DNA of 64,000 nt from an uncultured Lachnospiraceae bacterium. Lineage in GTDB: Bacteria > Bacillota > Clostridia > Lachnospirales > Lachnospiraceae. Shown here one piece after another: positions 19,025-29,086 of this stretch. The notes under the pieces are model-generated. The model searched no databases. It saw nothing but the letters and a program-made list of their open reading frames with translations, and had not been told where the DNA came from. Position numbers and translations under genes: made by a program. Location of the stretch: positions 46,418 to 110,417 of the forward strand of contig CAMWXB010000004.1 of assembly GCA_947178125.1 (NCBI GenBank). The letters are read 5' to 3'. The first letter of the stretch is position 1, and each line of letters starts with the position of its first letter.

Positions 19025-19471
19025 GTGATACGGGCGATGGTGATAGAGGATTATGATGAGGTGCGCAGCCTCTGGATGACGATCAAAGGATTTGGCATCC
19101 GGAGCGTGGATGATTCCAGAGAAGGGGTGGAGGCTTTTCTGAAAAGGAATCCCGGGATGAGCGTTGTCGCCATCGAGGACGGCAGGGTGGCCGGCTCTAT
19201 TCTGTGCGGGCATGACGGCAGAAGAGGCTGCCTGTATCATGTTTGTGTGGCGGAAGCGTACAGAATGCGCGGCATCGGCAAAGCGATGGTCGTATTTTGT
19301 ATGAACGCCCTGAAAGAAGAGCATATTAATAAGGTATCTCTGATCGCTTTTACAAAAAACGATATCGGGAATGCTTTTTGGAAACAAATCGGCTGGACAA
19401 AACGGGAAGACTTGAATTATTATGATTTTGTACTGAATGAGGATAATATCACGAAGTTCAATATGGAATAG
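19025..19471 (+). CDS. GNAT family N-acetyltransferase
   Basis: VAGSILCGHDGRRGCLYHVCVAEAYRMRGIGKAMVVFCMNAL acetyl-CoA-binding motif; GTG start. Confidence 0.85.
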   Translation: MIRAMVIEDYDEVRSLWMTIKGFGIRSVDDSREGVEAFLKRNPGMSVVAIEDGRVAGSILCGHDGRRGCLYHVCVAEAYRMRGIGKAMVVFCMNALKEEHINKVSLIAFTKNDIGNAFWKQIGWTKREDLNYYDFVLNEDNITKFNME

Positions 19472-19518
19472 AAAAGATAGGCGGGTATCAAAGGATGCCG
19501 CCGTAACCGGAGAACTAT

Positions 19519-20052
19519 ATGAACGGCATAGAAGATGCGAACAGAAGAAGGTTAGTGGGCATTATCGGTCAGATTCCTAAGGGTATACCAGAAGGATGGG
19601 AGAAGATCAGTTTTGGCGTTGGCGGCCTGATGTATATTGGATTTTCCAATGTATGTACCGAAAAATTGACTGTTATTTCGTCGCAGGGGCAGCGAGTCAT
19701 AAATTGTAGAACAGGAGAAAAAGCATATTGTATCGAAAATTATGATGAAGCGGAGTTGACTGCGCTTACCGGGGAGCAGGGAGATGAAATCATATCGATC
19801 GCAGGTGAAAGCGGTGGAGGATTGCGGTGTTGCTCCAAAGAAGGAAATAGATTGATATCAGCGGCGCCTTTTTGGCCCGAAGAGCAGATTATATTTATGC
19901 CGGACTATGTTTTGTGGACCGATCATCCTGAAAAATGTACGGTCATTTTTGAAGATTATGAAATAAGGGCTTTTGGATTCAGCCGGTGTGGAAATTATAT
20001 AGCAGTCGGAAGTTCAGGAACATTGACTGTTTTCAAGAAGAAAGTCATATAG
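19519..20052 (+). CDS. Hypothetical protein
   Basis: 177 aa ORF inside the arg cluster, no family recognised. Confidence 0.5.
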   Translation: MNGIEDANRRRLVGIIGQIPKGIPEGWEKISFGVGGLMYIGFSNVCTEKLTVISSQGQRVINCRTGEKAYCIENYDEAELTALTGEQGDEIISIAGESGGGLRCCSKEGNRLISAAPFWPEEQIIFMPDYVLWTDHPEKCTVIFEDYEIRAFGFSRCGNYIAVGSSGTLTVFKKKVI

Positions 20053-20078
20053 AAAAATACAAAAGGGGTAAAAGATTC

Positions 20079-21302
20079 ATGAAGATTATTGAAGGCGGCG
20101 TGACCGCAGCAAAGGGATTTGAGGCAGCAGGTGTGGAGGCTTCCATCAAGTATCAGGACAGAAAGGACATGGCGCTTGTTTACAGTCAGAAACCGTGTGT
20201 GACGGCAGGCGTTTTTACGAGCAACATCGTCAAAGCGGCGCCGGTCATCTGGGATAAGGAGGTTGTAGCACATTCACCTTATGCACAGGCAATCGTAGCG
20301 AATGCAGGCATTGCCAATGCCTGTACGGGTTCACAGGGGTATGAATGCTGTAAGCAGACGGCGCAGGCAGCAGCAGAATGTTTACAGATTCCGGCGGATG
20401 CCGTACTGGTAGCATCTACCGGCGTCATCGGTATGCAGATGCCGACCGAAAAAATTGCGGAAGGCGTGAAAAAGCTGGTGCAGCAGAAGGCTGATACGAT
20501 AGAAGCGGGTAGAACAGCAGCGGAAGCGATCATGACAACGGATACCATTTCCAAGCAGGCGGCCGTTTCGTTTGAAGTCGGCGGCAAGACGGTGACGCTC
20601 GGCGGTATGTGTAAAGGCTCCGGCATGATTCATCCCAATATGGGTACCATGCTCGGTTTCCTGACGACGGATGCCGCGATTTCCAAAGAACTGCTTCAGG
20701 AGGCTTTGAGCGAAAATGTAGTTGATACCTTCAATATGATATCGGTAGACGGCGATACTTCCACAAATGACACACTTGTCATTTTGGCAAACGGTATGGC
20801 GGAGAACCCTGAGATAGCATCAAAAAATGAAGATTATGACAAGTTCCGGGAAGCGCTGAACTATATCAATACAACACTGGCTAAAATGATGGCGGGAGAC
20901 GGTGAGGGAGCGACGGCCCTTTTTGAAACAAAAGTCATTCATGCGAAGACGAAGGAAGATGCCCGTAAGCTGAGCAGATCTGTTATCAGTTCAAGCCTTA
21001 GCAAAGCGGCGGTATTCGGCCACGATGCGAACTGCGGGCGGTTTTTGTGCGCGCTCGGTTATTCCGGCGCAGCGTTTGACCCGGACAATATGGAAGTTTT
21101 CCTTGAAAATGGAGAAAAGAGCCTTTTAGTTTACAAGGACGGAACCGTTACGGACTATCCGGAAGAGGAAGCGACGCAGATTCTTTCCGCACCGGAGGTC
21201 AGAGTTCTCGTGGATATGAAGGCAGGCGATGCGGAAGCGACCGCGTGGGGCTGTGACCTGACTTATGATTATGTCAAGATCAATGCGGATTACCGCAGCT
21301 AA
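20079..21302 (+). CDS. argJ: Bifunctional ornithine acetyltransferase / N-acetylglutamate synthase
   Basis: GGVTAAKGFEAAGVEASIK..ANAGIANACTG..GMCKGSGMIHPNMGTMLGFLTTDA. Confidence 0.97.
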   Translation: MKIIEGGVTAAKGFEAAGVEASIKYQDRKDMALVYSQKPCVTAGVFTSNIVKAAPVIWDKEVVAHSPYAQAIVANAGIANACTGSQGYECCKQTAQAAAECLQIPADAVLVASTGVIGMQMPTEKIAEGVKKLVQQKADTIEAGRTAAEAIMTTDTISKQAAVSFEVGGKTVTLGGMCKGSGMIHPNMGTMLGFLTTDAAISKELLQEALSENVVDTFNMISVDGDTSTNDTLVILANGMAENPEIASKNEDYDKFREALNYINTTLAKMMAGDGEGATALFETKVIHAKTKEDARKLSRSVISSSLSKAAVFGHDANCGRFLCALGYSGAAFDPDNMEVFLENGEKSLLVYKDGTVTDYPEEEATQILSAPEVRVLVDMKAGDAEATAWGCDLTYDYVKINADYRS

Positions 21303-21433
21303 AGGCCAGGATTATCCTGGAGCGATTCTGTCAAAAGGAGAATAATTGATGCGAAAGATATTGTGTTATAAAAGGGCGTAACGGGATAGCATAAGGAATC
21401 AGCGAAATGATTCGGTAAGGAAAGCAGAAAGGC

Positions 21434-22345
21434 ATGGAAATCAAAATGGAACAGAAAGAAATGGGTAAGATTCTGGAAAAGGCGGAGACGCTGATCGAGG
21501 CGCTTCCCTATATCCAGAAATTCAATCGAAAGATCATCGTTGTAAAATACGGCGGAAGCGCCATGAGCAACGAAGAATTACAGAAAAATGTCATCAAAGA
21601 CGTTACGCTTTTGAAGCTGGTAGGTTTTAAACCAATCATCGTGCACGGCGGCGGCAAGGAAATCAGCCGTTGGGTTGGCAAGGTCGGCATGGAGGCGAGA
21701 TTTGTCAACGGGCTTCGTGTGACGGATGCCGATACGATGGAAATTGCGGAGATGGTGTTGAATAAAGTCAACAAGAGCCTCGTCAGCATGGTGCAGGAAC
21801 TGGGCGTAAAGGCGGTCGGCATCAGCGGCAAGGACGGCGGACTTCTGGAATGTGATAAAAAGTATTCCGACGGACAGGACATCGGTTTTGTAGGCGATAT
21901 CAAAAAGGTCAATCCCAAAGTATTATATGACCTGCTGGAAAAGGATTTTCTGCCTATCGTTGCGCCAATCGGGCTGGACGAGCAGTTTCAGACTTATAAT
22001 ATCAACGCCGATGATGCGGCCTGTGCGATTGCAAAGGCTGTTTCGGCGGAAAAACTTGCATTTTTGACGGATATCGAGGGACTTTACCGGAACATCGAGG
22101 ACAAATCCACTTTTATTTCCAGGCTGACGGCGACACAGGCCGAAGAGCTGATCGGCAGCGGCTGTATCGGCGGCGGTATGCTGCCCAAGCTGGCGAACTG
22201 CACCGATGCGATCAGAGAGGGCGTGAACAGGGTACATATTCTGGATGGCAGAATACCACACTGTCTGCTGCTTGAGATTTTCACCAATCATGGTATTGGA
22301 ACGGCGATTATTGATGATAATGAAAAGTGCGAGAAGAACTTCTAA
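21434..22345 (+). CDS. argB: Acetylglutamate kinase
   Basis: [43 protein letters not shown]. Confidence 0.97.
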   Translation: MEIKMEQKEMGKILEKAETLIEALPYIQKFNRKIIVVKYGGSAMSNEELQKNVIKDVTLLKLVGFKPIIVHGGGKEISRWVGKVGMEARFVNGLRVTDADTMEIAEMVLNKVNKSLVSMVQELGVKAVGISGKDGGLLECDKKYSDGQDIGFVGDIKKVNPKVLYDLLEKDFLPIVAPIGLDEQFQTYNINADDAACAIAKAVSAEKLAFLTDIEGLYRNIEDKSTFISRLTATQAEELIGSGCIGGGMLPKLANCTDAIREGVNRVHILDGRIPHCLLLEIFTNHGIGTAIIDDNEKCEKNF

Positions 22346-22451
22346 AGACGTCCCGCCATTGGACGGGACGCCAGGAAGTTCTACGATTTGCAGAGTAAAT
22401 CTTTTGCAAGGCAAATCTTTCTCGCACTGAAGAATGGCAGAGCCATTCTTC
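22327..22451. repeat. Nested-hairpin dispersed repeat, family A copy overlapping the argB stop codon
   Basis: GTGCGAGAA..TTCTCGCAC outer stem, AGAACTTCT/AGGAAGTTCT, CGTCCCGCCattGGACGGGACG, then GAAGAATGGCagaGCCATTCTTC hairpin. Confidence 0.85.
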
Positions 22452-22490
22452 TTTACGGAATAGTTACAGGTTGAGAGAAAGGCATGGTTA

Positions 22491-22616
22491 GTGTGAAAAA
22501 TCACACTGATGTGCTGATTTTTCACACGCGAATTTGTGCCGGAGCGTCACAAATTCTATTGATGGCAGACGCAAATTTGAGATTTGCGTCGCCCCGTCGC
22601 GTAAACGCTCCGGAAT
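22491..22616 (-). repeat. 126-bp multi-hairpin element, family C copy 2 (inverted)
   Basis: Reverse complement of 3396-3521 with about 4 visible mismatches over 126 positions. Confidence 0.92.
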
Positions 22617-22626
22617 GGAGAGTAAT

Positions 22627-23817
22627 ATGACGAAAATGCAGGAATATATCGATGAGGCGGAGAAAGCCCTTTTACATACTTATAACCGTTATCAGGTAGT
22701 CTTTGAAAAAGGCGACGGCGTTTATCTGTATGATATGGAAGGGAAAAAATATCTGGATTTTGTATCCGGGATTGCGGTATTTGCGCTTGGATACGGAAAT
22801 CGGGAGTACAATGATGCCTTGAAGGAGCAAATCGACAAGATTATCCATACTTCCAATTATTATTATAATATACCTGCCATTGAGGCGGCGAAAAAACTGA
22901 AAAAAGCTTCCGGCATGGACCGGGTCTTTTTTACGAACAGCGGCGCGGAGGCAGTTGAAGGGGCCATTAAGGCAGCAAGAAAATATGCTTATCTCAAAGA
23001 CGGGAAAACAGATCATGAGATCATTGCGATGAATCATTCTTTCCACGGCAGGACGATGGGGGCGCTTTCTGTTACCGGAAATCCGCACTACAGGGAAGCG
23101 TTTGAACCGATGATCGGCAATATCCGGTTTGCGGATTTGAACGATTTTGACAGCATCATGGCCAATGTGAATGAAAAAACGTGCGCTATTTTATTAGAAA
23201 CAGTACAGGGAGAAGGCGGACTTTATCCGGCTGAAGAAGCGTTTCTCAGACAAGTAAAGAATCTGTGCGAAGAGCGGGATATCCTGCTGATTCTGGATGA
23301 AATCCAGTGCGGCATGGGACGGACCGGCTATATGTATGCGTGGCAGAAATTCGGCATTAGACCGGATATCATGACGACGGCGAAGGCGCTTGGCTGCGGC
23401 GTTCCGGTCGGCGCTTTTCTGATGACGGAGAAGATAGGGCTAAATTCCCTGAAAGCGGGCGACCATGGGACGACTTATGGCGGTAATCCACTTGCCTGTG
23501 CGGCAATCTGTAAAGTGCTCGATTTATATGAAAAAGAACATATTCTTGAGCATGTGCAGGAAGCGGGCGCTTATCTGGAAGAACAGCTGGATGCTCTCGC
23601 GGCGGAATATGAAATAGTGGAAACAAGGCGCGGCGCGGGTCTGATGCAGGGACTTGTCTGCAGAGAGCCGGTTGGAGACATCATTAACAGGGCAATGGAA
23701 AAAGGACTGATTCTCATCAATGCAGGAAGCAATATCATTCGTTTTGTTCCGGCGCTTATTATCACGAAGCGGCATATTGATGAAATGATAAGTATTTTAC
23801 GGAAATGTCTGGATTGA
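22627..23817 (+). CDS. argD: Acetylornithine aminotransferase
   Basis: EKGDGVYLYDMEGKKYLDFVSGIAVFALGY..FFTNSGAEAVEGAIKAARKYA..LDEIQCGMGRTG; ATG 22627 chosen because the upstream part of ORF 22534 is repeat-derived. Confidence 0.96.
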   Translation: MTKMQEYIDEAEKALLHTYNRYQVVFEKGDGVYLYDMEGKKYLDFVSGIAVFALGYGNREYNDALKEQIDKIIHTSNYYYNIPAIEAAKKLKKASGMDRVFFTNSGAEAVEGAIKAARKYAYLKDGKTDHEIIAMNHSFHGRTMGALSVTGNPHYREAFEPMIGNIRFADLNDFDSIMANVNEKTCAILLETVQGEGGLYPAEEAFLRQVKNLCEERDILLILDEIQCGMGRTGYMYAWQKFGIRPDIMTTAKALGCGVPVGAFLMTEKIGLNSLKAGDHGTTYGGNPLACAAICKVLDLYEKEHILEHVQEAGAYLEEQLDALAAEYEIVETRRGAGLMQGLVCREPVGDIINRAMEKGLILINAGSNIIRFVPALIITKRHIDEMISILRKCLD

Positions 23818-23840
23818 AAAAGCATAGATAGGAGAAAAGC

Positions 23841-25463
23841 GTGATCATAAAAAGAAGATTTTTGACCGTTCTTCTGATAGCGTGTGTAGTCGGCGGGCTT
23901 TATGCCATAAGCAGCCGCGGGCTGACGGTAGAGCCGAAGGAGGAGACGGAAGAGATAGAAGAGCCTCTTTTCGGGCACAGGGAGACATTGTATCTGTGGT
24001 ATACGGATGAGGCTTTGACGGATTATCTGAACAGCGTGGCGGTCGCCTATAACGATTTTCAGGACGAAGCCCGGGTGATTCCGGTGCATACGTCAGGCGC
24101 GGAATATCTGGAGACCATTAATCAGGCTTCGTTGCATTCGGAAGAGGTGCCGGATTTATACATTGTAGGAAACGATTCTCTGGAAAAAGCATATCTGGCC
24201 GGACTCGCATCGGAAATCAGGATACCGGAGGGTGTTCTTCCTATGTCGAATTTTTTTACGGATACGGCAATTCATGCGGCCACTTATCACGATAAGCAGA
24301 TTGGCTATCCGTTTTATTTTGAGACCAGTTCTTTTTTGTATAACAAGACTTATCTGGAAGACTGGGCGTGTGCACAGATAGAGGCGGAGCTCGATGTGGC
24401 GGCGGCCGAAGCGGCTGAGGCGGAACTTGCACAGAACGGGCCGGTGGAAGAAGCCGGAGAAGAAGGAGCGGAATCAGGTGAATCCGGCAGTCCGGAGGGA
24501 ACGGAAACGGCGGATGCCTCACAGACGGAGAATGCGGAAGGAACCCCGGATGCGGACGGAATCAATGAAAATGCGGTAGCAGAGCGGGTGGAAGAAGCGC
24601 TTCCAAAGACGATCGATGATATTCTGGCATTTGCGGATGTCTATGATGCGCCGGAACAGGTAGAAGCAATTTTTAAATGGGATGTATCCGATATTTTTTA
24701 TAACTATTTCTTTGTCGGAAATTATATTGATGTAGGCGGCATCGCAGGGGACAGGGACGATTCCATAAATATTTACAATGAAGATGCGATCCGCTGCATG
24801 AGGGTCTATCAGGATTTGAATCAGTTCTTTTCCATCGATACCGAAGAAATCAGCTATGCGGATATTTTGCAGGATTTTATTGATGGAAAGATTGTTTACA
24901 CGGTGGTGACGACGGATGCGCTGGCGAAGATAGAGGAAGCGAAAGCGAACGGGGAATTTCAGTATGAATACGGAACTTCACTGATACCGAATGTGAATGA
25001 GGAGCTTGTTTCCCGGTCGTTATCCGTGACACAGTGCATTGTTGTCAATGGATATTCCATGCATAAGGATATGGCAAATGATTTTGCAGTTTATCTGTCC
25101 TGCTATAATGCGGACAACCTGTATGACCGAACAGGGAAAATGCCGGCAAGAACAGATGTTATTTTTGATAACGAGAATGTGCAGGCATTTATTGCGGAAT
25201 ATGAAAAATCCGCGCCTAACCCCAAGATGATCGGAACGAGCAATTACTGGGTAGAGATGGAAATCGCTTTTGCCAGAATATGGGTAGGGAACGACGCCAA
25301 TGCGGAGTTGAAATCCCTTTCTGAGAAAATCATGACACAGGTAAAGGGTGAAGAATATACGGAGGAGTATATCGACGTCCCGGAGGATGAGCCGGAAGAA
25401 GAGGAATATGTAGACGGAGAAATGGCGGAAGAAACCGAAGGAGATGCCAAGGGAACGGAATAA
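23841..25463 (+). CDS. Extracellular solute-binding-like protein with internal low-complexity acidic insertion
   Basis: N-terminal TM/signal anchor; ETLYLWYTDEALTDYLNSVAVAYNDF..VPDLYIVGNDSLEKAYLAGLA..SSFLYNKTYLEDW; insertion of E/A/G/S-rich sequence. Confidence 0.75.
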   Translation: MIIKRRFLTVLLIACVVGGLYAISSRGLTVEPKEETEEIEEPLFGHRETLYLWYTDEALTDYLNSVAVAYNDFQDEARVIPVHTSGAEYLETINQASLHSEEVPDLYIVGNDSLEKAYLAGLASEIRIPEGVLPMSNFFTDTAIHAATYHDKQIGYPFYFETSSFLYNKTYLEDWACAQIEAELDVAAAEAAEAELAQNGPVEEAGEEGAESGESGSPEGTETADASQTENAEGTPDADGINENAVAERVEEALPKTIDDILAFADVYDAPEQVEAIFKWDVSDIFYNYFFVGNYIDVGGIAGDRDDSINIYNEDAIRCMRVYQDLNQFFSIDTEEISYADILQDFIDGKIVYTVVTTDALAKIEEAKANGEFQYEYGTSLIPNVNEELVSRSLSVTQCIVVNGYSMHKDMANDFAVYLSCYNADNLYDRTGKMPARTDVIFDNENVQAFIAEYEKSAPNPKMIGTSNYWVEMEIAFARIWVGNDANAELKSLSEKIMTQVKGEEYTEEYIDVPEDEPEEEEYVDGEMAEETEGDAKGTE

Positions 25464-25595
25464 GCGCGCGTCTGTGATTCGGAAACGTGAAAAAATCGTG
25501 CATATTTTGACCGATACAGGGGAATGATAGTACAAGATGGTTTTGGCCGTCTTGTACTTTTTGTTAATATAAGAATGAAGAATGGAAGGGCGATC

Positions 25596-26027
25596 ATGGT
25601 TGGATTTTTTATTGCATTATTATCCGGTGCTTTTATGAGCATTCAGGGCGTTTTTAATACACAGGTCACGAAATCGTCTACCATATGGGTAGCGAATGCG
25701 TTCGTGCAGTTCACGGCGCTGCTCGTCTGTCTGGGAGCCTGGGTCTTCACGGACCGCTCGTCTTTTGGAGCGCTGTTCAAAGTACAGCCCAAATATATGC
25801 TGCTTGGCGGTGCGATCGGTGCGTTCATTACCTATACCGTTATTAAGGCAATGGAGATGCTGGGGCCGGCCAAGTCCGTTATGCTCATTGTCATTTCACA
25901 GCTCATCGTGGCATATCTGATCGAGCTGTTCGGGCTCTTCGGTGTGGAAAAGCAGCCTCTGGAAATCCGGAAGCTGGCAGGCATGGGAATTGCAATTCTC
26001 GGAATTATTATTTTTAAGTGGACATAG
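25596..26027 (+). CDS. DMT-family small transporter (YdcZ/DUF606-like)
   Basis: LLSGAFMSIQGVFNTQVTKSSTIWVANAFVQFTALLVCL..GGAIGAFITYTVIKAMEMLGPA. Confidence 0.8.
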   Translation: MVGFFIALLSGAFMSIQGVFNTQVTKSSTIWVANAFVQFTALLVCLGAWVFTDRSSFGALFKVQPKYMLLGGAIGAFITYTVIKAMEMLGPAKSVMLIVISQLIVAYLIELFGLFGVEKQPLEIRKLAGMGIAILGIIIFKWT

Positions 26028-26113
26028 GACTGAATTTATTTTACAATAAAATAAGTGCATAGCGGGGACTTCCTGAGCTTTTCCGGCAGGGCCGGAGAAG
26101 CGGAAAGGAAACT

Positions 26114-26881
26114 ATGCGTACATCTATTATTAATCAATTAACAAGGGGAATCTTTTTTCTTTTTCTGGTTCTGATGCTGACCGCCTGTACGAGCAGAGAG
26201 GATATCGTGCTGGAACTTGACGGTCATGAGAGCGGAACGGAAAGCGCGGTGGATGCAGACAGGGATTTGGACGTGGAAACCGGAACGGAGACGGCGCCAT
26301 CGGGCAGTAGTGCCGGGGAGCCGGAGACAGGAACGAAAGCGGAGAACAGCATGACGGTACAGGATGCCGTTATACCGCCTGATATCTATGTACATATTTG
26401 CGGTGCGGTAGAAAATCCGGGTGTCTATCTACTGGCGGCGGGCAGCAGAGTTTATGAAGGCGTTGCGGCGGCCGGAGGTTTCCGGGAAGACGCCTGCGAG
26501 GATTTTATCAATCAGGCCGGTATTTTACAGGACGGTCAGCGGCTTGTCATACCGACGGTGGAAGAGGCGGAGGCGGCGAAAGCGGACGGCTCTTATCAGG
26601 CACTATGGCAGGAAGACACACCGAATACGGGGGTACAGGAGCCGGGAGCGGCCGGTATGGCGGATAATTCGTCCGGCAGTATGAACGGACTCGTGAATAT
26701 CAATACTGCAGAGGAGAAAGAGCTGAGCGCAATTCCCGGCATCGGTGCGGGTAAAGCGGCGGCGATCATACAGTACCGGCAGGAGAACGGAAACTTTGCA
26801 TCCATTGAAGATATTATGAAGGTGAGCGGTATCAAAGAAGGGACTTTTGAGAAAATAAAGGATAAGATCACCGTAAAATAA
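26114..26881 (+). CDS. comEA: ComEA family helix-hairpin-helix DNA-binding protein
   Basis: IYVHICGAVENPGVYLLAAGSRVYEGVAAAGGF (SLBB) + LVNINTAEEKELSAIPGIGAGKAAAIIQYRQENGNFASIEDIMKVSGI (HhH). Confidence 0.92.
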   Translation: MRTSIINQLTRGIFFLFLVLMLTACTSREDIVLELDGHESGTESAVDADRDLDVETGTETAPSGSSAGEPETGTKAENSMTVQDAVIPPDIYVHICGAVENPGVYLLAAGSRVYEGVAAAGGFREDACEDFINQAGILQDGQRLVIPTVEEAEAAKADGSYQALWQEDTPNTGVQEPGAAGMADNSSGSMNGLVNINTAEEKELSAIPGIGAGKAAAIIQYRQENGNFASIEDIMKVSGIKEGTFEKIKDKITVK

Positions 26882-26919
26882 ACGGAATGACGCGGAATGC
26901 GTAAGAATGAGGGGTTGCT

Positions 26920-27606
26920 ATGAGTAAAAGAGTATTGGTCGTGGACGATGAGAAATTAATAGTAAAAGGAATCCGTTTCAGCTTAGAGCAGGATGGCATG
27001 GAAGTGGATTGTGCATATGACGGGGAAGAGGCGTTGGAATTAGCGAAAAGCAATGCGTATGATATGATTCTTTTGGATGTCATGCTGCCTAAGATGACGG
27101 GTTTTGAGGTATGCCAGCAGATTCGGGACTTCTCCAATACGCCTATCGTGATGCTGACCGCCAAAGGCGAGGATATGGATAAAATCCTCGGACTGGAGTA
27201 TGGCGCGGACGATTATATTACCAAACCCTTCAACATTCTGGAGGTAAAGGCGAGGATCAAGGCGATCATGCGAAGGACCGGGAGAAAGAATGAAGAGAAG
27301 GATGCGCAGCGGATTATCGAGAACCGTGATATGCGTTTGGACTGCGACGGCAGAAGGGTCTATATCAAGAATCGGGAAGTCAATCTGACCGCAAAAGAAT
27401 TTGAAGTACTGGAGTTGTTAATGAAAAATCCGAATAAAGTCTACAGCAGAGAGAATCTTCTGAAAATCATATGGGGCAGCGATTATCCGGGAGATGTGCG
27501 GACGGTAGACGTACATATCCGCCGTTTAAGAGAAAAAATCGAAACGACACCGAGCGAACCGGTGTATGTGCATACAAAATGGGGAGTAGGTTATTACTTT
27601 GCATAA
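26920..27606 (+). CDS. OmpR-family response regulator
   Basis: RVLVVDDEKLIVKGI..MILLDVMLPKMTGFEVCQQIR; wHTH DVRTVDVHIRRLREKIE. Confidence 0.95.
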   Translation: MSKRVLVVDDEKLIVKGIRFSLEQDGMEVDCAYDGEEALELAKSNAYDMILLDVMLPKMTGFEVCQQIRDFSNTPIVMLTAKGEDMDKILGLEYGADDYITKPFNILEVKARIKAIMRRTGRKNEEKDAQRIIENRDMRLDCDGRRVYIKNREVNLTAKEFEVLELLMKNPNKVYSRENLLKIIWGSDYPGDVRTVDVHIRRLREKIETTPSEPVYVHTKWGVGYYFA

Positions 27607-29071
27607 ATGGAATTTTAGAAAATTAAAAATTCTGCGCAGCCTGAAAGTGCGTCTGTTCCTCATTCTGTTCATTGTCGGATTAATACCCTGTATTTTCATG
27701 CGGTATGCAATTCTGGAAAACTACGAACATCGTGCGGTGAGTGTCCGGACGTCCGATGTGCAGGCGCAGCTTCGGATTCTGGCAAATCATCTGATCGCTT
27801 ACCGTTATCTGCAGGACACTTCTTCAGAGGTGATCAATGCGGAGTTGAATCAGCTCTCTAATCTGTATGACGGACGTGTTCTGATCATCAACAGCAGTCT
27901 GAAAGTCGTAAAAGATACTTACGGAATCAGCGAAGGGAAAACAATTGTTTCCGAAGAAGTCATCCGTTGCATGAAAGGTGAGAATACGAGCCAGTACGAT
28001 TCCGAAAACGGTTATATTGAAATGACGATACCGATCACGGAAACGATGGTAATGGATATGACCGGGGAAGAACCCAAAAAATTTGATATTGTCAGCGGCG
28101 TCATGCTGACCAGTGTTTCGACGGATAATATTACCGTTACGATGGATATTCTGAGCCGTCAGGCGCTCGTGGTAGAAGTGATCGTTATCATCGCAATCTT
28201 TCTGGTGTCGTTTGTTCTGTCCCAGCTTCTGATACGTCCTTTTGAAAAGATAACGGATGCTTTAAGTCAGGTCAAGGAAGGATATAAGAGCGACCCCATT
28301 TCCGTCCCGGATTATCTGGAAACGGAACATATCGGCGATGCTTTTAATCAGGTGCTCAGCCGTATGAAAGTGCTGGACGATTCCAGACAGGAATTTGTAT
28401 CCAACGTTTCCCATGAACTGAAAACACCGATCACATCCATCAAGGTGCTGGCGGATTCTCTGCGGGGGCAGGAAGATGTTCCGGTGGAACTGTATCGGGA
28501 GTTCATGGAGGATATTGCGACCGAAATCGACAGGGAAAATAAGATCATCAACGACCTGCTCGCTCTTGTCAAAATGGACGGGGCGGCTTCCACGCTGAAT
28601 ATTTCCCAGGTCGATATCAATCTGCTGGTAGAACTGATTATGAGAAGGCTTCGGCCCATCGCGATTAAGCGGGATATCGAACTCGTTTATGAAAGCATCA
28701 GACCGGTCATGGCGGCTGTGGATGAAGTGAAAATAACACAAGTTATTACAAATTTGATAGAGAATGCCATCAAATATAATAAGGAGCATGGATGGGTCAA
28801 GGTGACTGTGGACGCGGATCACCAGTTTTTTACCGTGGAAGTGGCGGATTCCGGAATCGGTATTCCGGCAGATTCCGTCGAGCATATTTATGAACGTTTT
28901 TATCGGGTAGATAAATCTCATTCCAGAGAAATCGAAGGGACAGGCCTTGGTCTGTCGATTACGAGAAGCGCTATTTTGATGCACCGGGGAACGATTAAAG
29001 TAGTCAGTGAGGAAGGGGAGGGAACGACCTTTACGGTAAAGATTCCGTTGACCTACATTGCGGTTTCGTGA
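27599..29071 (+). CDS. Membrane sensor histidine kinase
   Basis: FVSNVSHELKTPITSIKVLADSL H-box, NLIENAIKYN, GIGIPADSVEHIYERFYRVDKSHSREIEGTGLGL. Confidence 0.95.
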   Translation: MHKWNFRKLKILRSLKVRLFLILFIVGLIPCIFMRYAILENYEHRAVSVRTSDVQAQLRILANHLIAYRYLQDTSSEVINAELNQLSNLYDGRVLIINSSLKVVKDTYGISEGKTIVSEEVIRCMKGENTSQYDSENGYIEMTIPITETMVMDMTGEEPKKFDIVSGVMLTSVSTDNITVTMDILSRQALVVEVIVIIAIFLVSFVLSQLLIRPFEKITDALSQVKEGYKSDPISVPDYLETEHIGDAFNQVLSRMKVLDDSRQEFVSNVSHELKTPITSIKVLADSLRGQEDVPVELYREFMEDIATEIDRENKIINDLLALVKMDGAASTLNISQVDINLLVELIMRRLRPIAIKRDIELVYESIRPVMAAVDEVKITQVITNLIENAIKYNKEHGWVKVTVDADHQFFTVEVADSGIGIPADSVEHIYERFYRVDKSHSREIEGTGLGLSITRSAILMHRGTIKVVSEEGEGTTFTVKIPLTYIAVS

Positions 29072-29086
29072 GAAAGGGAATGGCAT

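Noticed and set aside
22534-22626. N-terminal extension of ArgD (MCRSVTNSIDGRRKFEICVAPSRKRSGMES)
   Set aside because: Translation of the family C repeat; same peptide appears antisense at 3478-3389; conserved ArgD begins at 22627.
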